9,353 bases of DNA from Armatimonadota bacterium (GTDB taxonomy: Bacteria > Sysuimicrobiota > Sysuimicrobiia > Sysuimicrobiales > VGFF01): positions 1 to 9,353 of the forward strand of contig VGFF01000079.1 of assembly GCA_016868955.1 (NCBI GenBank), in the 5' to 3' direction. This document shows positions 5,507-9,353 of the stretch, one piece after another. A program made the position numbers and the translations under genes. How positions within the stretch are numbered: position 1 is the first letter of the stretch; each line of letters opens with the position of its first letter. Below the pieces are notes generated by a model. That model was not told the DNA's origin. It did no database searches and was given only the letters and a program-made list of their open reading frames with translations.

Positions 5507-7156
5507 TTACGGACGAGGTGGGCAGGGGCGCGCTGACCCCGCGGGAACGCGCAGTAGACGGTAGGTTCCCACCTCTCGCGCGACCGTGGCCGATGCGCCG
5601 ATGAGCGCCGCGAGGTCGCGCTCGAAGTGCTGGCGGTTGACGACGACGAACAACGGCTCGTCGCGCCGCTCGCAGAGGATCCGCCGGAACGAGGGAACGT
5701 CCCACGCGAACAGCCAATCGCGGCCGCTGTAGTAGATGATGCCGTTGGGGATGAGATAGCCGAACGGGCGCTCACCCGCACGGATGCTCGCCGCCGCGGC
5801 GAGCGCGGCCGGCTTCGTGTAACGATAGCGCTCGACGGGCGGCAGGACGGCGTACAGCACGACGAGGTGGAACGCGATCATCGTCGCGGCGAGGATGACG
5901 AACCCTCGCGCCGTCGCGCCGCGCAGGCCGAGAACGGCCGCGATCGCGATGCCGGTGACGAGCGTGCCGATCGCGGGCAGGGCGGTCGGCAGCAATGCCT
6001 CGACCTCGGCGGGATGCTGCTGCCGGCCGTAGATGGCGACGCCGGCGAACAACGCTGCGAACGCCGCGCCCAACGACCACCAGCCGACGCGAAGACGAGT
6101 CGCGCCGCCCACCTCGATCGCGGCGACGAACAGGCGCGCCATCGCGATCGCGAGGAACGGATACATCCCGAGGACGTAGTTGGGGAGCTTGGTGCCGGCC
6201 AGCGAGAAGAAGATAAACGAAAACGCGCACCACACGAGCAGCAGGGCGCTCGCGCTCTCGCGTCGCCGGCGCCAATGCCAAGCCGCCGCCGGCGCCAGGA
6301 ACGCCGTCCATGGGAACTGGCCAAGGAGCAGAACCGGCACGTAGTACCAGATCGGCCCGTGTTGGCCTTCGACGGTGCCGACGTAGCGATGGACGATGTA
6401 GTAGCCGACCATCTTGTCGAGGAACGCCGCGCCATGCCGCAGATACTCGATGACGTACCACGAGAGCCCGATGCCGGCGTATAACGCGATCCCGGCCAGC
6501 CACGGCAGCTCGCGCGCGCGGCGGATCTCACGGCGGGCGACGAGATAGGTGAACAGCGCCAGCGCCGGCAACGCGCCTGCCACCGGCCCCTTCGTGATCG
6601 TGCCGAGCCCGGCGCTGACGAACGCAAGCAGGTACCAGAGCCGCGCCTGACCGCCGGCGCCGCGATAGCCGCGCCACCAACACGCGACCGCCAGCGTGAT
6701 GAAGAAGAACAGCATCGAGTCGAAGACGGCCAGGCGCGCCTGGCCGAACCACTGCAGCGTCGTCGCGAGGATAACGGCGGCGAACAGGCCGGTGCGCGCA
6801 TCGTATAGATCCCGACCGAAGAGCGCGGTCAATCCGACGGCGAGCGCTGCGAACAGCGCCGCGTAGACGCGGACGACGAGCTCCGTGAATCCGAAGATCG
6901 AACCCGTGATCGCGACGAGCCATGGGTACAGCGGCGGATGCACGAACCAGTCCTCGCCGTTCCACCGCATCGTGACCCAATCGCCCGTTTGCACCATGCC
7001 GCGCGCGAGGCCGGCGTATTTCGTTTCGTCTTGATCCCAGAGCGCGGTGTTGCCGAGGCCGAGAAAGAATGTCAAAAGCGCCAACGCGAGGACGATCCGA
7101 AGCACGCCGCGATCGGATCGGTGTGCGTCCGTCCGCGATGGCTCAACGGCGTACAT
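5507..7156 (-). CDS. GT-C family glycosyltransferase (ArnT/PMT type, GT39/GT83-like)
   Basis: This 549-residue polytopic protein is about the length of E. coli ArnT (550). After the first membrane helix (about 19-36), the first periplasmic loop holds the catalytic-type acidic motif: LWDQDETKYAGLARGM with D43-E44, then TGDWVTMRWNG and FVHPPLYPWL (about 71-80). This matches the DE-x-x-Y, GDW and PPL pattern of lipid-phosphate-sugar-dependent transferases. About a dozen helices follow, including GTKLPNYVLGMYPF, another family element. A soluble C-terminal domain begins near PPVERYRYTKPAA. Such enzymes move a sugar from a polyprenyl-phosphate carrier to lipid A, protein or other acceptors at the periplasmic face. 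The lpt neighbours favour a lipid A or LPS acceptor, but the substrate cannot be read from sequence. The ATG at 7156 overlaps the lptF-like stop by 14 bp and has only a weak ribosome binding site. Confidence 0.87.
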   Translation of the reverse strand: MYAVEPSRTDAHRSDRGVLRIVLALALLTFFLGLGNTALWDQDETKYAGLARGMVQTGDWVTMRWNGEDWFVHPPLYPWLVAITGSIFGFTELVVRVYAALFAALAVGLTALFGRDLYDARTGLFAAVILATTLQWFGQARLAVFDSMLFFFITLAVACWWRGYRGAGGQARLWYLLAFVSAGLGTITKGPVAGALPALALFTYLVARREIRRARELPWLAGIALYAGIGLSWYVIEYLRHGAAFLDKMVGYYIVHRYVGTVEGQHGPIWYYVPVLLLGQFPWTAFLAPAAAWHWRRRRESASALLLVWCAFSFIFFSLAGTKLPNYVLGMYPFLAIAMARLFVAAIEVGGATRLRVGWWSLGAAFAALFAGVAIYGRQQHPAEVEALLPTALPAIGTLVTGIAIAAVLGLRGATARGFVILAATMIAFHLVVLYAVLPPVERYRYTKPAALAAAASIRAGERPFGYLIPNGIIYYSGRDWLFAWDVPSFRRILCERRDEPLFVVVNRQHFERDLAALIGASATVAREVGTYRLLRVPAGSARPCPPRP

Positions 7157-8219
7157 AGGTGATCGCCACGCCGACGAGCGCGAGGATGATGTTGGGCAGC
7201 CACGCGGCGAGCATCGGTGACAATACGCCGCTTGACCCGAGAAGACCGGCGGACGTGGCGAGAATGTAGTAGAAGATCAACGCGACGACCGTCAGGCCGA
7301 AGCCGATGCTTCGCGATCCCGAGCGGACCGGCACCAGGCCGAGCGCCAGCCCGAGCAGCGCGAACGGAAGCGATGCCGCCGGCATCGCTTCCTTGTTGTA
7401 CAGGTCGACGAGGAGCCGGCGCCGCGTCACGGCCTCGCCCGCGCCGAGCCCGCGAATGTAGGCTTCGAGCTCGCGGCGGCTCATCTCCGCGGTCGTCTTC
7501 TCGGCGATGGACAATTGGGCCGGCGGGCGCGTGATGCTCAGGCGCATCTGATCGAAGGTCGTGCTGACGGTGAAATCCTGGAACAGGTTCATCTGGCCGT
7601 CGAGGAAAAGCCAACTGGCGCGATCCCAGCGGGCGCGGCTCGCCTCGATGACGCGGTACAGGCGTCCGCCGCGGTACTCGCTCAACGTCACGTCGCGCAG
7701 GCTCTCGGTCTTCGGATCCAGGACACGCGCAAAGACGATGATCTCGCTGCCGCCGCTGGTCTGCTCGCGAAACAGGATGTTGCGCCGGATGCCGAGGTCG
7801 GACGGCCGCACCAGGTCGACGTGCCGGACGCGATACAGATCCTCGGTCAAGGGCGAGACCTGCTCGTTCAACAGGTAGTTGGCGCCGGCAACGAGCGCGC
7901 CGACGATCACGACGGGGACGGCGATGCGGGCGAGGCTGACCCCGCTGGTGCGCATCGCGTCGATCTCGCGCGCTTCCGACATCCGGCTGAAGCAGAGGAT
8001 CGTGCCGAGCAGCGTCGCCATCGGCATGCCGAACCCGATCAGGAACGGGACGTGCAGCGCGATCAGAGGCAGCACCTTGGCGACGGGCGCGCCAAACTGC
8101 GTCGCCACACGCAGCACGTAGAAGACGTGATTCGCGACGAGCAGCGTGCTGAACAGGCCAAGCCCGAACAGGCACGTGTTGATCATCTCGCGGCAGACGT
8201 AGCGGTCAAGGATCGTCAT
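7143..8219 (-). CDS. LptF/LptG family permease (YjgP/YjgQ)
   Basis: The protein has 358 residues. Three N-terminal membrane helices (about 12-35, 50-78, 98-117) surround the conserved cytoplasmic loop SEAREIDAMRTSGVS (81-95), the element that contacts the LptB ATPase in this family. A periplasmic beta-jellyroll region (about 118-260) follows, including LFREQTSGGSEIIVFARV and RWDRASWLFLDGQMNLFQ. Three C-terminal helices begin at ASLPFALLGLALGLVP. In the Lpt system, LptF and LptG with LptB extract LPS from the inner membrane and pass it to LptC and LptA. Only one such permease is present here, so F cannot be told from G. It begins 7 bp after the lptB stop, consistent with an operon and a direct complex with LptB. 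The ribosome binding site is poor, which suggests translational coupling. Confidence 0.93.
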   Translation of the reverse strand: MTILDRYVCREMINTCLFGLGLFSTLLVANHVFYVLRVATQFGAPVAKVLPLIALHVPFLIGFGMPMATLLGTILCFSRMSEAREIDAMRTSGVSLARIAVPVVIVGALVAGANYLLNEQVSPLTEDLYRVRHVDLVRPSDLGIRRNILFREQTSGGSEIIVFARVLDPKTESLRDVTLSEYRGGRLYRVIEASRARWDRASWLFLDGQMNLFQDFTVSTTFDQMRLSITRPPAQLSIAEKTTAEMSRRELEAYIRGLGAGEAVTRRRLLVDLYNKEAMPAASLPFALLGLALGLVPVRSGSRSIGFGLTVVALIFYYILATSAGLLGSSGVLSPMLAAWLPNIILALVGVAITYVRR

Positions 8220-8226
8220 CGCGGGC

Positions 8227-8967
8227 TCACAACCGGAACCGGTCGCCGAGGTACAGATTGCGCGCTTCCTCGCTGCTCGTCAGCTCCGCGGATGTCCCTT
8301 CCAAGAGGATGCGCCCGTCGAACATGATCGCGGCCCGATTCGTGATCTCCAGCGTCTCGCGGACGTTGTGATCGCTGATCAAGACGCCGATCCCCTGATC
8401 GCGCAAGTAGTGGATCATGTCCTGGATGTCCTGGATCGACAACGGATCGACGCCCGTGAACGGCTCGTCCAGCAAGACGAAGCGCGGCCACATCGCCAAT
8501 GCGCGCGCGATCTCGACCCGCCGCCGCTCGCCGCCCGACAGCGTGTAGGCGGGCTGCCGCCGCAGGGGCGCCAGGCGGAACTCTTCGAGCAGACGATCGA
8601 CGCGCTCCCGGCGATCGGCGCGCGCCACGCCGTGCTGCTCGAGGATCAGCGCCAGGTTCTCCTCGACGGACAACTTGCGAAAGATCGACGGCTCCTGCGC
8701 CAAGTAGTTGATGCCGGCAAGCGCACGTCGGTTGACCGGCAGGCGCGTGATCAGCTCGCCGTTCAGATAGACTTGGCCGCCGTTGGGACGGACGAGCCCG
8801 ACGATCATGTGGAAGGTCGTCGTCTTGCCGGCGCCGTTGGGGCCGAGCAGGCCGAAGATCTCCCCCGGGCGCAGCTCGAACGAGACGTCTTTGACGACCT
8901 GGCGGGAGCGGTATCGCTTCATCAAGCCGAGCGCGTGCAGAGTGGCGCCGCCGGCGTCCTCGCTCAT
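8227..8967 (-). CDS. lptB: LPS export ABC transporter ATPase LptB
   Basis: The protein has 246 residues from the ATG at 8967 (E. coli LptB has 241). It shows Walker A GPNGAGKT at 42-49, a Q-loop with the LptB-specific QEPSIFRKLSVEEN at 91-104, the ABC signature LSGGERRRVEIARAL at 143-157, Walker B FVLLDEPFTGVDP at 163-175 and the H-loop SDHNVRETL with H200. The C-terminus YLGDRFRL matches the conserved LptB ending and separates it from general branched-chain amino acid transporter ATPases. It powers LPS extraction with the adjacent permease. A TTG at 9000 would add 11 residues and overlap the upstream gene by 17 bp. The ATG is preferred because it clears that gene by 16 bp and fits the family length. 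Only a weak GGGCGG precedes it. Confidence 0.96.
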   Translation of the reverse strand: MSEDAGGATLHALGLMKRYRSRQVVKDVSFELRPGEIFGLLGPNGAGKTTTFHMIVGLVRPNGGQVYLNGELITRLPVNRRALAGINYLAQEPSIFRKLSVEENLALILEQHGVARADRRERVDRLLEEFRLAPLRRQPAYTLSGGERRRVEIARALAMWPRFVLLDEPFTGVDPLSIQDIQDMIHYLRDQGIGVLISDHNVRETLEITNRAAIMFDGRILLEGTSAELTSSEEARNLYLGDRFRL

Positions 8968-8983
8968 GGTGCCGCCCGTGGTC

Positions 8984-9353
8984 TCAGCGCGGGTAGACAA
9001 CGGCGTGCGTCCTGCCCAGCGCCGTGAGGACGCGCTGCTCGTATTGATAGCGGATCTCTTCGGCGCGCAAGCGATCGGCGCCGCGACGCGCGTCGACGTG
9101 GCCGCGGACGATCGCGACCCGTTCTCGCTTCCGGACCTCGAAGGCGTCGCCCATGACCGTGACTTCCAGATCGCGGAGGCGCACGTCGCCGTCGCCGGAG
9201 ATAACCTCGGCCCGGAGGTCGCCGCGCATCCGCCGGCTTTCGGCCGTCATGGTATCCAGGCGGGCCACGACGTCGCCCTCGGCCGTGACGACGTCGGCGC
9301 TCAGGTCGGCGTCGACGTGCGCCGCCCGCAACGTGGCGCGGCGCGCCGGTTGC
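8984..9353 (-). CDS. LptA/LptC (OstA-like) periplasmic LPS transport protein, 3' part
   Basis: The frame is open to the right edge with no stop, so this is the C-terminal 122 residues of a longer protein; the TTG at 9331 is not a believable start. The visible part shows the repeated beta-strand pattern of OstA/LptA/LptC beta-jellyrolls, with turns at TAEGDVVARLD, SGDGDVRLRDLEV and VRGHVDARRGADRLRAEEIRY and a short final strand THAVVYPR. LptA and LptC form the periplasmic bridge that carries LPS to the outer membrane. The stop lies 16 bp before lptB, the usual lptA-lptB arrangement. LptA, LptC or a fused form cannot be distinguished from this fragment. Confidence 0.75.
   Translation of the reverse strand, partial: QPARRATLRAAHVDADLSADVVTAEGDVVARLDTMTAESRRMRGDLRAEVISGDGDVRLRDLEVTVMGDAFEVRKRERVAIVRGHVDARRGADRLRAEEIRYQYEQRVLTALGRTHAVVYPR

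Noticed and set aside
4303..5604. A 433-codon open frame on the plus strand across the riboswitch and the DUF3084 gene
   Set aside because: It crosses the antisense of a convincing riboswitch and a conserved protein and is very rich in Arg, Asp and Ala, typical of a GC-rich shadow frame.
5473..5781. N-terminal extension of the DUF3084 frame to give 410 codons
   Set aside because: The extension overlaps the glycosyltransferase in another frame, is Arg/Ser-rich, and the DUF3084 membrane anchor begins at the ATG at 5472.
5627..6484. A 285-codon open frame on the plus strand opposite the glycosyltransferase
   Set aside because: It is highly charged and low in complexity, with no family similarity; the opposite frame has membrane helices and GT-C motifs.

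Overview
The window is GC-rich, and every gene I can support lies on the minus strand. It reads right to left as part of the outer-membrane biogenesis and uptake region of a diderm (LPS-bearing) bacterium. An OmpM-like porin with an N-terminal SLH domain, a DUF3084 protein and a YqgF-like nuclease of the type carrying a PPRGW segment suggest a Terrabacteria-type diderm (in the broad neighbourhood of Cyanobacteria, Armatimonadota and related phyla) rather than a proteobacterium. That placement is an inference from family content; no rRNA or ribosomal marker is present.

Right-hand block (9353 to 4549), an LPS-export cluster: the 3' end of an LptA/LptC (OstA-like) gene, lptB (ATPase), one LptF/LptG-type permease, a GT-C glycosyltransferase of the ArnT/PMT type, and a membrane-anchored coiled-coil DUF3084 protein. 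Spacings are 16 bp, 7 bp, a 14-bp overlap and 34 bp, so this looks like one transcription unit. A perfect TATACT box 7 nt before the DUF3084 start suggests an additional, possibly leaderless, promoter.

Middle block (4548 to 1062), a B12-controlled uptake operon: an extended -10 promoter, a full cobalamin riboswitch (aptamer about 4523 to 4330), a BtuB-like TonB-dependent receptor, a TonB protein whose start overlaps the receptor stop by 4 bp, and 18 bp further a YqgF/RuvX-like RNase H-fold protein. The riboswitch probably senses adenosyl- or methylcobalamin and shuts off receptor synthesis when B12 is plentiful. The co-transcribed TonB probably drives the receptor.

Left-hand block (1061 to 1): a 337-bp gene-free stretch with a near-consensus promoter (TTGACG, 17-nt spacer, TAGGGT) and a roughly 265-nt leader containing a perfect 8-bp hairpin, followed by the 5' part of the SLH-domain porin, which is cut by the window edge.

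No tRNA, rRNA, CRISPR, insertion sequence or phage feature was seen. The window is mostly a conserved envelope locus. The less ordinary parts are the regulatory sequences: a 7-mer (ATACTGG) that I find only in the three upstream regulatory regions, the possible leaderless start, and the long porin leader.
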